From assembly GCA_017411805.1 (NCBI GenBank), contig JAFQPI010000033.1:1-62402 (forward strand): a stretch of 62,402 nt of DNA, written 5' to 3'. Below the pieces are notes generated by a model that saw only the letters and a program-made list of their open reading frames with translations, was not told the DNA's origin and did not search any database. Positions within the stretch are counted from its first letter, which is position 1; the number at the start of each line of letters is the position of its first letter. Below, piece after piece: positions 1 through 7,579 of this stretch. Origin of the DNA: Clostridia bacterium. Its GTDB lineage: Bacteria > Bacillota > Clostridia > Oscillospirales > CAG-272. The position numbers and the translations under genes are program-made.

Positions 1-4
1 AGCC

Positions 5-133
5 GTTTGCGCCCGGTAGGTCTGTTGCTTTGCAACTGACCTACAGTTTGCCGTAGGCAAACATTGGATCATCGTGACGACCGAGTTGTTCCTCGGGCGT
101 CGCGGTGCTGGCAAAGTGGTCTGCACAGCACCG
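5..133. other. run of four hairpins, possible structured RNA end or palindromic repeat
   Basis: Four inverted repeats follow one another without a gene. Positions 16-22/38-44 form a stem with an inner 24-28/32-36 stem, 46-52/56-62 is a 7-bp stem with a GTA loop, 76-85/92-101 is a 10-bp stem with one mismatch, and 103-110/126-133 is an 8-bp stem. A strong terminator-like stem follows at 160-197. This order fits the 3' end of a structured non-coding RNA cut by the window edge, but a palindromic DNA repeat would look the same. I do not recognise the family. Confidence 0.35.
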
Positions 134-159
134 ACCCAACTAAATGTATATGAATATGG

Positions 160-197
160 AAAATCACTGTGTAGTATCAAAATTACACAGTGATTTT
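160..197 (+). terminator. rho-independent terminator-like hairpin
   Basis: A perfect 14-bp stem (160-173 with 184-197) has a 10-nt loop and ends in TTTT followed by an AT-rich stretch on the + strand. It follows the hairpin run at 5-133 and would end a transcript entering from the left edge. Confidence 0.6.
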
Positions 198-218
198 GTA
201 TTATTATGCCTTTTGAAT

Positions 219-527
219 GTGCAAACAACTACGTTTGACTATAATTTTACTATTATGCACATCAAACCACTCCGTACAGGCACCGCGCCGCGCTTGTAAA
301 TGGGCGCGGCACGAGATCCTTCGGCGCCAAGCGGTCTGCGGACGCGCCTCAGGATGACATCGTTGAGCGGAGCTCAACAGTCGGTTCTGCCTCGACGGCT
401 GAACACCGTCGTTTTCCTTTGGAAAACCGTCAGACCCGACGGGCAAGTGCGTAATATGGGCTTCGCCCCTGCACCCCGTTTAGCAAGTGCAAACACAGCT
501 GTTTGACTATTTTTGTGCACTTTGACA
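219..527. repeat. two diverged direct repeats around a GC-rich palindromic block
   Basis: The segments at about 219-266 and 487-527 both begin GTGCAAACA, contain GTTTGACTAT and then a TGCAC. Between them lies a GC-richer stretch with short palindromes, for example GCCGCGC/GCGCGGC near 287-308 and GTTGAGC/GCTCAAC near 363-379, and the string CTCAGGATGACA, which I associate with dispersed repeats in Clostridia genomes. No convincing protein is encoded in 1-660; short open frames here lack ribosome binding sites and family features. Confidence 0.4.
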
Positions 528-593
528 TATCGTTTTTTAGAATAGGGGTTTGTCAGCAGCCTGCCGTTTTTTCAATAAATAACGTCTTTTGTC

Positions 594-622
594 TTGAACA
601 ATTTATTAAGTTATGTTATAAT
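594..622 (+). promoter_or_regulatory. sigma-A promoter for the Gfo/Idh gene
   Basis: TTGAAC at 594-599 and TATAAT at 617-622 are separated by exactly 17 bp and lie 39 bp before the start codon at 661. A ribosome binding site GAAAGGAAG follows at about 645-653. Confidence 0.75.
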
Positions 623-660
623 ATAAACAATTCTTCTGTAAATCGAAAGGAAGTACTTTC

Positions 661-1920
661 ATGAAAGAAAAAATAAACGTTGGTTATATAGGACTCGGAC
701 GCCGCGGACGCGGAATGCTGAAGGCGTGTTTCTCGCAGATGAAGGACGTCAACGTAAAGACTATCTGTGACGTCTCTGAGGAACGCATTGAAATGGGCAA
801 GCAGCTTGTTCTCGAAAAAGGCGGATACACCCCCGCTTCGACCATGGATTATCACGAAATTCTCGCCGATCCCGAGATCGACGCGGTTGTGATTATGACC
901 GGATGGAGCGGCAGAATTGCTATAGCCAAAGAGTCGATGCTCGCGGGCAAATATACCGCTATCGAGGTCGGATGCGCCGACACGCTTGACGAATGTTTTG
1001 AGCTTGTTGAAACCTATGAAAAGACCGGCGTGCCCGTTATGATGCTTGAAAACTGCTGCTACGGACGCCGCGAGATGATGCTTCTGAATATGATCAAGCA
1101 GGGACTCTTCGGTGAGATCGTTCACTGCACGGGCGGTTATCAGCACTATCTTCCCGACGAGGATCTGTTCAGGAATATAGATACCGAAAATCCTCCGCAT
1201 TACAGACTGCCGCATTATATCAAGGAAAACCGCGAGAATTACCCGACTCACGAGCTCGGTCCGATCTCGAAATTTCTTTCGATCAACCGCGGAAACCGTA
1301 TGGTACGCCTCAATTCCGTGGCAACCAAGAGCGTTGCGCTGAATGAGTATTCCGAGCAGAGATTCGGCGCGGACAGTAAGTATGCGACTATGGAATACGC
1401 ACAGGGCGATATTGTCAACACGATCATCACCTGCGCGAACGGCGAGACCATCCTTCTGACCCTCGATACCACTCTCCCGCGTTCGCATTATTCGCGTAAC
1501 ATCTCTGTACGCGGAACGAAGGGTATGTCGATGGAGGATCGCCGCGTTGTCTATCTTCACGGTATCACGCCCGAAAAGACTCAGGATAACGAGGCGGAAT
1601 TCTTTGAAAAATTCGATCACCCTCTCCACCGCGAGTACGAGGCAATGGGCACTCGGGGCGGTCACGGAGGAATGGACTGGCTCGTTTCGCGCGCCTTTGT
1701 TGAAAGCGTGAAAAATGGCACCGATACGCCTATCGATGCTTATGATACAGCCGCTTGGCTCTCGATCGGTTGCCTTTCCGCGGAATCGATCAGGCAGAAC
1801 GGCGCTCCCGTTGAGATCCCCGATTTCACAAACGGCAATTGGAAGAACCGCGCGCCCGCAGTTAAGGGCAAGTATTGCCTTGATGAAATAGTCGAGGATC
1901 TTTCAACGCCGATCTTTTGA
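661..1920 (+). CDS. Gfo/Idh/MocA-family oxidoreductase, GH109-like
   Basis: A 419-residue protein with an N-terminal Rossmann fold: the dinucleotide loop GLGRRGRG lies at about residues 12-19 after a beta strand. The middle has an ENCCYGRRE segment and a YPTHELGP segment, which resemble the NAD-dependent GH109 glycosidase branch of the Gfo/Idh/MocA superfamily. These enzymes bind NAD(P) and oxidise sugars, or in GH109 cleave N-acetylgalactosaminides by redox chemistry. Substrate is unproven. The ATG is preceded by a good ribosome binding site and a consensus promoter. There is no signal peptide, so it is probably cytoplasmic. The next gene has its own promoter, so this is a single-gene transcript. 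Confidence 0.75.
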   Translation: MKEKINVGYIGLGRRGRGMLKACFSQMKDVNVKTICDVSEERIEMGKQLVLEKGGYTPASTMDYHEILADPEIDAVVIMTGWSGRIAIAKESMLAGKYTAIEVGCADTLDECFELVETYEKTGVPVMMLENCCYGRREMMLLNMIKQGLFGEIVHCTGGYQHYLPDEDLFRNIDTENPPHYRLPHYIKENRENYPTHELGPISKFLSINRGNRMVRLNSVATKSVALNEYSEQRFGADSKYATMEYAQGDIVNTIITCANGETILLTLDTTLPRSHYSRNISVRGTKGMSMEDRRVVYLHGITPEKTQDNEAEFFEKFDHPLHREYEAMGTRGGHGGMDWLVSRAFVESVKNGTDTPIDAYDTAAWLSIGCLSAESIRQNGAPVEIPDFTNGNWKNRAPAVKGKYCLDEIVEDLSTPIF

Positions 1921-1941
1921 GCTTGATTTCGTCAGGATAGA

Positions 1942-1970
1942 TTGACAAAACCGCCTTTTTGGAGTATAAT
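1942..1970 (+). promoter_or_regulatory. consensus sigma-A promoter for the EamA gene
   Basis: TTGACA at 1942-1947 and TATAAT at 1965-1970 with a 17-bp spacer. It lies 30 bp before the ATG at 2001; GAGGT at 1988-1992 is the likely ribosome binding site. Confidence 0.85.
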
Positions 1971-2000
1971 TAGACGATAATTTTTCCGAGGTAGTGACAA

Positions 2001-2930
2001 ATGTTACTTTTACTTCCCACGGGCTTGCTTCTCATGGTGTCATTCATTTTCAACGTGGCAACCGTCGTAGTTAAAAAGCTATATAACAAGACCGCTCCCG
2101 CAGGCAGGGAGAGCAATTGGTTTTATAACACTTGTATGAGCTTTGCATGCTTATTATTTATTCTGGTCTTTTCAATAGATCCCACAGCCGCAAATCCTTT
2201 TGCGGGTATCACGGATTTTTCGTTCGCGTCGGCGGGACTAGGGATCATATTCGGTATTCTTGTGCTGGCACAGAGCTATACTTATATGTGGGCTCTTGAA
2301 GTCGGACCGTTCTCGTACACGAGCGTTATCGTGTCGCTGGCGAGTCTGATTTCAGCACTCAGCGGTATTTTCTTTGGCGAAAGCATTGATATTTATCAGT
2401 ATATCGGCATGGGTATTATGGTGTTTTGCATTATATTCTCGACCGATAAAAACAACGGGGGAAGAAAGTCTTCGCTAAAATGGCTTTTGATCGCGCTGAT
2501 CTCGTGCGTGACTAACGGTTTTGTGGGCGTTATGCAGAAGATCCATCAGAGCACGGAATACTCCGCACAGAGCACGGCTTTTCTCGTTTCGGCATTTGCG
2601 TTTATGACTTTGATTTCAGCTATTATATGGTTTTTTGAGAGCAAAAAATCCGGAGAGAAACGATTTGAACCGAAAGCGAGTCAAGCTGCTTTCGCGCTGA
2701 TAAGCGGTGCGACCTTTGCCGTTCCGCACGTTGCAAATCTCTACCTCGCGGGAGCTTTGCCCTCTGCGGTGTTTTTCCCGATCATCAATACGGGCGGACT
2801 GATCCTGACCCTTTTGGCGGCAACGCTTCTTTTCAAGGAAAGATTGACCCGTCTGCAATGGCTCGGAATCGCGCTCGGTCTTATTTCAAGTTTGTTTGTA
2901 AGCGGAACCGTTTCCGCTTGGATAGGATAA
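2001..2930 (+). CDS. EamA/DMT-superfamily membrane transporter
   Basis: A 309-residue very hydrophobic protein with about ten predicted membrane helices in two halves, the usual length and layout of the drug/metabolite transporter (EamA) family. The first helix starts almost at the N terminus. Short charged loops such as the FESKKSGEKRFEPKAS stretch separate the two halves. The substrate cannot be told from sequence. It has its own consensus promoter. The rqcH start follows 10 bp after its stop codon, so the two genes are probably co-transcribed. Confidence 0.8.
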   Translation: MLLLLPTGLLLMVSFIFNVATVVVKKLYNKTAPAGRESNWFYNTCMSFACLLFILVFSIDPTAANPFAGITDFSFASAGLGIIFGILVLAQSYTYMWALEVGPFSYTSVIVSLASLISALSGIFFGESIDIYQYIGMGIMVFCIIFSTDKNNGGRKSSLKWLLIALISCVTNGFVGVMQKIHQSTEYSAQSTAFLVSAFAFMTLISAIIWFFESKKSGEKRFEPKASQAAFALISGATFAVPHVANLYLAGALPSAVFFPIINTGGLILTLLAATLLFKERLTRLQWLGIALGLISSLFVSGTVSAWIG

Positions 2931-2939
2931 TAGGTTACA

Positions 2940-4700
2940 ATGGCATTTGATGCAGGTTTTCTCTCGGCGGTGCTTGCCGAGATCAAGACTTCCGCGGTCG
3001 GCGGAAGAATAGAAAAGGTATATCAGCCTCGTGCGGATGAGATCGTTTTGCAGATGCGCGGACGAGAGGGTGGAAAGAAGCTGCTCTTCCGTTGCGGTGC
3101 ATCCGATCCCCGTGTGGCTTTTACCGAAAATATGCGAGATAATCCCGCAGTCCCGCCCTCGCTCTGTATGCTTCTGCGCAAGCATCTCGGCGGAGCGTTC
3201 CTTACAGACGTAAGGCAAGAGGGATTCGAGCGTGTTGCCGTTTTCGAGTTCGGGACGCGCGATGAAATGGGATTTGATTGCAAAAAGCTCCTAATCGCGG
3301 AGATAATGGGCAAAAATTCGAATCTCATTTTCGCAAACGAGGACGGAAGGATCGTCACCGCGCTTCGTACGGTCGATTTCACCACCTCTCGCCTCCGTCA
3401 GATTCTCCCCGGTATGAGATACGAAATGCCTCCCGCACAGGAAGGAAAGAGCGATCCGCTCACGGAGACTATGGAGGGTTTCATTTCTCGTCTTACGTCA
3501 GCCCCTTGGGAGCAGAACGCTGCAAAGTTTATCAATCAGAATTATCTCGGAGTCGCGCCCGTCGTGGCTCGTGAGATCGTTTTCAGAGCCTCGGGAGACG
3601 CCGCGACTGATTGCGGAAGTATCAATCCCTATCGCCTCTGGCAGGTCTTCTCGGGCGTCTTCAGCGACGTCAGAGAGGGCAGATTCGTTCCTTCGGCTGT
3701 TTATGACGGCAATCGCCCGATCGAGTATTCTTTCCTGCCTCTGACTCAGTACCCGATCGAAGCGCAGCGCACGTACGAGAGTTTTGCAAAGCTTCTTGAC
3801 ACTTATTTCGGTGAGCGCGACCGCGCCGCTTTGATAACGGACCGTGCCTCCGACCTAAAGCATACCGTCTCATCGGCGATATCCCGTGTCCTTCGCAAGA
3901 TCGAGGCGCAGAACGCTGAGCTTGCCGAGTGCGAGCAGGGAGAGGATTTTAAGCGCGACGCAGATCTGATCGTAGCGAATATCTATCGCCTCAAGAAGGG
4001 CGACTGTGAAGTCAGACTCACAGATTATTCCGAGATGACGGAGGACGGTGAGTTTCCCGAGCGAACCATCAAGCTCGATACAAGACTTTCTCCCTCGGAG
4101 AACGCGCAGAAGCTCTATAAAAAGTACAATAAATGCAACACCGCTCGCCGTGAGCTGACGCATCAGCTTGAGCTTGCGGAGAAGGAGGTGGACTATCTCT
4201 ATACCGTCCGAGACGCACTCTCCAGAGCCGAGACGGGCGCGGATCTTGCGGGTATACGCCACGAGCTTGAAGTCGGCGGCTATCTTAAGCAAAAGAAGGG
4301 CGCGGCACCCGCAAAGTCGGTCAAGAATCCGCCCCTGCGCTATATCACGACAAACGGCTACGAGATCCTCTGCGGCAGAAATAATCTGCAGAACGAGGAG
4401 ATCACCTTCAAGACCGCGGCAAAGGACGATTATTGGTTCCACGCCAAGGGCGTTCCGGGTTCTCACGTGCTTATGAAGACCGACGGCGAGGAGCCGCCCG
4501 CGCTCGATATGACCGAGGCGGCGGAGATAGCGGCGTTCAACTCGACCGCCGAGGGCAATAATATCCCCGTCGATTATGCCTTCGCCAAGCACATCAAAAA
4601 GCCCTCGGGAGGCAAGCCGGGACTTGTAATTTATCATACGAATTACACGGCTTATGTTACCCCCGATCCCGAAAGGATAGCGGCGATGCGTCAGAAGTAA
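2940..4700 (+). CDS. rqcH: RqcH/NFACT-family ribosome quality control factor
   Basis: A 586-residue protein with the NFACT-N domain at the N terminus (MAFDAGFLSAV start, RIEKVYQP), a central coiled-coil stretch and a C-terminal NFACT-R domain (DDYWFHAKGVPGSHV, about residues 495-515). RqcH binds stalled 50S subunits with peptidyl-tRNA and recruits tRNA-Ala to add C-terminal alanine tails; older annotation calls the family fibronectin-binding protein A. The residues that align with the functional Asp97-Arg98 pair of Bacillus subtilis RqcH are Glu97-Arg98 here, a conservative change. The ribosome binding site before the ATG is weak, so translation may be coupled to the upstream gene. rpsT follows with its own promoter. 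Confidence 0.85.
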   Translation: MAFDAGFLSAVLAEIKTSAVGGRIEKVYQPRADEIVLQMRGREGGKKLLFRCGASDPRVAFTENMRDNPAVPPSLCMLLRKHLGGAFLTDVRQEGFERVAVFEFGTRDEMGFDCKKLLIAEIMGKNSNLIFANEDGRIVTALRTVDFTTSRLRQILPGMRYEMPPAQEGKSDPLTETMEGFISRLTSAPWEQNAAKFINQNYLGVAPVVAREIVFRASGDAATDCGSINPYRLWQVFSGVFSDVREGRFVPSAVYDGNRPIEYSFLPLTQYPIEAQRTYESFAKLLDTYFGERDRAALITDRASDLKHTVSSAISRVLRKIEAQNAELAECEQGEDFKRDADLIVANIYRLKKGDCEVRLTDYSEMTEDGEFPERTIKLDTRLSPSENAQKLYKKYNKCNTARRELTHQLELAEKEVDYLYTVRDALSRAETGADLAGIRHELEVGGYLKQKKGAAPAKSVKNPPLRYITTNGYEILCGRNNLQNEEITFKTAAKDDYWFHAKGVPGSHVLMKTDGEEPPALDMTEAAEIAAFNSTAEGNNIPVDYAFAKHIKKPSGGKPGLVIYHTNYTAYVTPDPERIAAMRQK

Positions 4701-4750
4701 TTTTTGCAAAAAAATATTTGAAAAATACCAAATTATTTTTGCAAAACCTA

Positions 4751-4779
4751 TTGCAATTAGGAAGCTTTTGTGGTATAAT
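4751..4779 (+). promoter_or_regulatory. extended -10 promoter for rpsT
   Basis: TTGCAA at 4751-4756 and TATAAT at 4774-4779, 17-bp spacer, with a TG motif one base upstream of the -10 box. The leader to rpsT is about 65 nt. Confidence 0.75.
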
Positions 4780-4851
4780 ATTCAACTGTGAAGTATTCGT
4801 AGCGTAACCTCTCAGGCGTAACGGATACACAAAAATAGGGAGGTGAATCTG

Positions 4852-5115
4852 TTGGCAAACATTAAGTCCGCAAAGAAGCGTATTCTTGTAATCGAGAAGA
4901 AGACACTCCAGAACAAGATCGCTCGCACCAAGATGAAGACTATCATCAAGAAGTTCTATGCTGCTGTTGAGTCGGGTGATAAGGCTGCTGCTACCGAGGC
5001 ATACAAGGTTGCAGTTAAGTGTGTTGACCAGGCTGCTGCTCGCGGTATCATTCATAAGAATGCCGCAGCTCATAAGAAGAGCCAGTTTACACTCGCCCTC
5101 AACAAACTCGCGTAA
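4852..5115 (+). CDS. rpsT: 30S ribosomal protein S20
   Basis: An 87-residue basic helical protein with the S20 N terminus ANIKSAKKRI after the start codon. I place the start at the TTG at 4852: GGGAGGTG at 4838-4845 gives 6-7 nt spacing and leaves the canonical (M)ANIKSAKK N terminus. The GTG at 4843 would add three residues and overlap the ribosome binding site. S20 binds 16S rRNA early in 30S assembly. A TTG start is common for rpsT and may limit its expression. It has its own promoter and terminator. Confidence 0.95.
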   Translation: MANIKSAKKRILVIEKKTLQNKIARTKMKTIIKKFYAAVESGDKAAATEAYKVAVKCVDQAAARGIIHKNAAAHKKSQFTLALNKLA

Positions 5116-5127
5116 ACCTGAATATAG

Positions 5128-5165
5128 AAAAAGGGATGCAAGTCGTGCTTGCAGCCTTTTTCTTT
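5128..5165 (+). terminator. rpsT terminator
   Basis: The stem AAAAAGG...CCTTTTT encloses TGCAAG (5137-5142) paired with CTTGCA (5148-5153) and ends in a T run at 5157-5165, 12 bp after the rpsT stop codon. Confidence 0.85.
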
Positions 5166-5176
5166 TATAGAAGAAA

Positions 5177-5196
5177 ACCACGGCAATTGCCGTGGC
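5177..5196 (-). terminator. terminator of the minus-strand GNAT/HD/PTP operon (bidirectional)
   Basis: CCACGGC (5178-5184) pairs with GCCGTGG (5189-5195) across an AATT loop. On the minus strand the stem is followed by TTTTCTTC, just past the stop codon at 5199. On the + strand it is followed by CTTTTACTTTTT, so it may also back up the rpsT terminator. Confidence 0.8.
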
Positions 5197-5198
5197 TT

Positions 5199-5702
5199 TT
5201 ACTTTTTGATCGAATAATAAACACACTTATGCGTTTTTCCTCGGTATTCGGTATCGGAGGTCATTTTGGTGCGCTTCATGCCGCATTTTTCCATAACGCG
5301 GATGCTTGCGATATTATCTTCAAACGCGCCTGCGATTATTTCCGAAAAGCCTTTTGAGAGAAGAGACTTTATGACCGCAGAGAAAGCCTCGGTGGTGTAG
5401 CCCTGATTGTGGTAATCGGGATGCAGAGCGTAGCCCATCTCGATGCATTCGTCGTTGATCTCGCAGTCGTTGATAAGTCCGATCAGCTTGCCGTCAAGAA
5501 AAATACCGAAAAGGTATCTGTCCTCTCTTTGGGAAATATCGCGCAGATACTTAAACAGCTCGAGCTCAGCTTCTCGCGTGTCGAGGTCGGGGATCCTGTA
5601 AGTAGCCGCCACGATATCGTTTTTCAAGACGGACATCATGTCGTCAAAATCGCAATCGCGTATCTCGCCGAGAGTCAGACGGAGAGTTTGGATTTGTCTC
5701 AT
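5199..5702 (-). CDS. GNAT-family N-acetyltransferase (RimJ/RimL type)
   Basis: A 167-residue protein with the GNAT fold. HPDYHNQGYTTEA is the acetyl-CoA pyrophosphate-binding loop, and NIASIRVMEKCGM is the usual C-terminal helix that packs on CoA. Length and the RLTLGEIRDCDFDD start match the RimJ/RimL-like group, which acetylates protein N termini, antibiotics or small amines; the acceptor here is unknown. Its ATG overlaps the stop codon of the HD-GNAT gene by four bases (ATGA), so translation is coupled. It is the last gene of the operon, with a terminator directly after it. Confidence 0.85.
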   Translation of the reverse strand: MRQIQTLRLTLGEIRDCDFDDMMSVLKNDIVAATYRIPDLDTREAELELFKYLRDISQREDRYLFGIFLDGKLIGLINDCEINDECIEMGYALHPDYHNQGYTTEAFSAVIKSLLSKGFSEIIAGAFEDNIASIRVMEKCGMKRTKMTSDTEYRGKTHKCVYYSIKK

Positions 5703-6787
5703 AACTTGATCCAGAACCTCTTCAGATCTACGTTCTCACCGGGCTCGTGTATTGTATATTCGTAAACGCCGCCGTTTGCGAGAATAGTCTTTTCGCTTCC
5801 GATATTGCCGTCAATACAAGTGATCAGAACTTTATCAAGTCCTAGCTCACGGCAGTAAGGAAGCGCCATTTTCAGCATTTGTTTGGCATAACCTTTGCGC
5901 CGCTCACTCGGTCTTACGGAATATCCTATGTGCCCGCCGAATTTTTCAAGATATTCGTTGAAATAATGTCTTACTTGAAGCATACCGAGAACTTTGCTGT
6001 CACTCTTTCTCACGAGCATAAACTGCGTAGCAAGAACACGGTCTGCGGGCAGAGTTTCGGGTGATTCGTAGTCTTTGCATTTCTGAATGAAGTCGAGCGG
6101 ATCATCGAATCTTCTCAAGGCTCCTGTTCCGTCCATTGAGTCGCCCGCGTCAAGGAATTCTTGGCGGTATTCCTTTATCTGATCCGCGTATTCAGCAGAC
6201 GGTTTTATTAAAATCAATTCTTCCATTTTGTTTTCCTCAATTTTCTTAATCGAATCTTTCCTCAATTCCTCGCGCAGCTCGCGTGTCCACGCAGACCATT
6301 CGGTGTTTTTCTGACCGTATACGAGATTTTCCTCGTATTCAAGCGGGATCCAGGTGGAAATGTCGGCTTCGTTGTGGGAAACGACGGCTTCCATATTGTC
6401 GAGCGCTTTGAAAAGCCTCGCCTCGGGAGTCTCGAGGGCGTACATTTCGTCAAAGAGATCGGAAAGCTCCTCACGGATGCCGGCGGGAAGAGAAGAAAGC
6501 AGTTCCTTGATCGCTTTTTCTTCCTCTTTTTCGTGGGTATTGGTTTTGTAAAACGACGGAATGTCGCCCGTGACCGCCTCGCCGAAATCGTGGACGAGGC
6601 ACATTCTGATCACTTTGTTTATGTCAAGCTCCGGATATTCATCGGCACAGAGCATAGCCATGACCGAAAGCCGCCAGGAATGCTCTGCAACGCTTTCACG
6701 CCGTCCGCTTGACGTCCACGAATGCCGTGTGTTGCATTTCAGCTTTTCGATCTTGTTCAGAAATTCTATGTATTCTCTCGGCTTCAT
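5699..6787 (-). CDS. HD-domain phosphohydrolase fused in frame to a GNAT acetyltransferase
   Basis: A 362-residue two-domain protein. Residues 1 to about 187 form an HD phosphohydrolase of the HDDC2/YfbR type, with AEHSWRLS and LVHDFGEAVTGDIP supplying the metal-binding His and Asp residues; relatives dephosphorylate deoxynucleoside monophosphates. From Met188 a complete GNAT domain follows (YSVRPSERRKGYAKQML is the CoA loop). The join is a plain KKIEENK linker with no stop codon. The gene start at 6787 removes an out-of-frame extension into the upstream methyltransferase gene. Met188 has its own ribosome binding site, so a separate GNAT protein may also be made. Confidence 0.8.
   Translation of the reverse strand: MKPREYIEFLNKIEKLKCNTRHSWTSSGRRESVAEHSWRLSVMAMLCADEYPELDINKVIRMCLVHDFGEAVTGDIPSFYKTNTHEKEEEKAIKELLSSLPAGIREELSDLFDEMYALETPEARLFKALDNMEAVVSHNEADISTWIPLEYEENLVYGQKNTEWSAWTRELREELRKDSIKKIEENKMEELILIKPSAEYADQIKEYRQEFLDAGDSMDGTGALRRFDDPLDFIQKCKDYESPETLPADRVLATQFMLVRKSDSKVLGMLQVRHYFNEYLEKFGGHIGYSVRPSERRKGYAKQMLKMALPYCRELGLDKVLITCIDGNIGSEKTILANGGVYEYTIHEPGENVDLKRFWIKL
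6224..6238 (-). promoter_or_regulatory. internal ribosome binding site and ATG in the HD-GNAT gene
   Basis: On the minus strand GAGGA (6238-6234) lies 7 nt before the ATG at 6226-6224, which is codon 188 of the HD-GNAT reading frame and the natural start of the acetyltransferase domain. This suggests that a free 175-residue GNAT protein is made as well as the fusion. Confidence 0.5.
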
Positions 6788-6809
6788 TAATCGAGTGTCC
6801 TTCCTTTGT

Positions 6810-7568
6810 TCAGATCGGTTTCTTCGCCAGATACAGAATATAAGTGTCGCTGAAAATGATCTTGTTGCCCGCCGCGAGTACGGCATCACGGAGTCCTTCA
6901 AATAACTTGGTTTTGTAAGGCTCGGGAATGACCATATGATCGCAATGCGTTCCGCTGTAGGCAACGTATTCGTCAGCCGTGAACTCGCGCTTGCCGTAAA
7001 ATTCACGCTTTTCAAAGTCAACATATCCATAATTCGGTGCGTTGGTGTATTTGAACGAGCCGTGCGTGTACGCGGTCTCGGGCTTGTAGTATTCGGAATA
7101 AACCTTTTGAATAGTGTTGTAGAGTTCCTCATTGGGGGTCTTGTAATCTCCGCGCATAAGAAGCATCGCCAGAGTTCCACCGGGCTTGAGAAGGTCAAAG
7201 ATTTTCGCAAAGGCAATTTCTTCGGGGATCCATTGGATCGTCGCGGCAGAGTAGATCATATCGAATTGGCGGTCACCGAAATCGTGCGTGATGAAATCGT
7301 CGTTTACAATATGGAAACTCGGATAGTGACCGTATTTCTGCTTCATCTTTTCGTAAAGATGCTCGCCGAGTTCAATGGCGTTGTAGTCGCAACCCGTATT
7401 GAGGATCGGATCGGTAGCCTGACCCGTACCGGGACCGAGCTCGAGGACAGACTTGCTCGCGTCAATCTCCGCGTATTCGATCAATGAGGCAAATAGCTCC
7501 GGGGAATATCTCGGACGGTATTTGTCAAACTGCTCAGGGATCGTGTCGAATATCTTTCTGAATTCCAT
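6810..7568 (-). CDS. class I SAM-dependent methyltransferase
   Basis: A 252-residue protein with the Rossmann-like methyltransferase core: motif I is ELGPGTGQ at residues 43-50, and FDMIYSAATIQWIP is the motif II/III region. It resembles the Methyltransf_11/25 group, which methylates small molecules using S-adenosylmethionine; the substrate is not visible. AAGGAG lies at good spacing before the ATG. It follows the GNAT-Sel1-Nudix stop codon by 11 bp and precedes the HD-GNAT start by 22 bp, so it belongs to the same transcript. Confidence 0.85.
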   Translation of the reverse strand: MEFRKIFDTIPEQFDKYRPRYSPELFASLIEYAEIDASKSVLELGPGTGQATDPILNTGCDYNAIELGEHLYEKMKQKYGHYPSFHIVNDDFITHDFGDRQFDMIYSAATIQWIPEEIAFAKIFDLLKPGGTLAMLLMRGDYKTPNEELYNTIQKVYSEYYKPETAYTHGSFKYTNAPNYGYVDFEKREFYGKREFTADEYVAYSGTHCDHMVIPEPYKTKLFEGLRDAVLAAGNKIIFSDTYILYLAKKPI

Positions 7569-7579
7569 AGCGTTCTCCT

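Noticed and set aside
616-1665. Long open frame antisense to the Gfo/Idh gene
   Set aside because: It mirrors the codon pattern of the conserved + strand gene, has no ribosome binding site and no family features.
5699-7216. Longer version of the HD-GNAT frame reaching into the methyltransferase gene
   Set aside because: The extra N terminus is out-of-frame methyltransferase sequence; the true start at 6787 begins the HD-domain protein.
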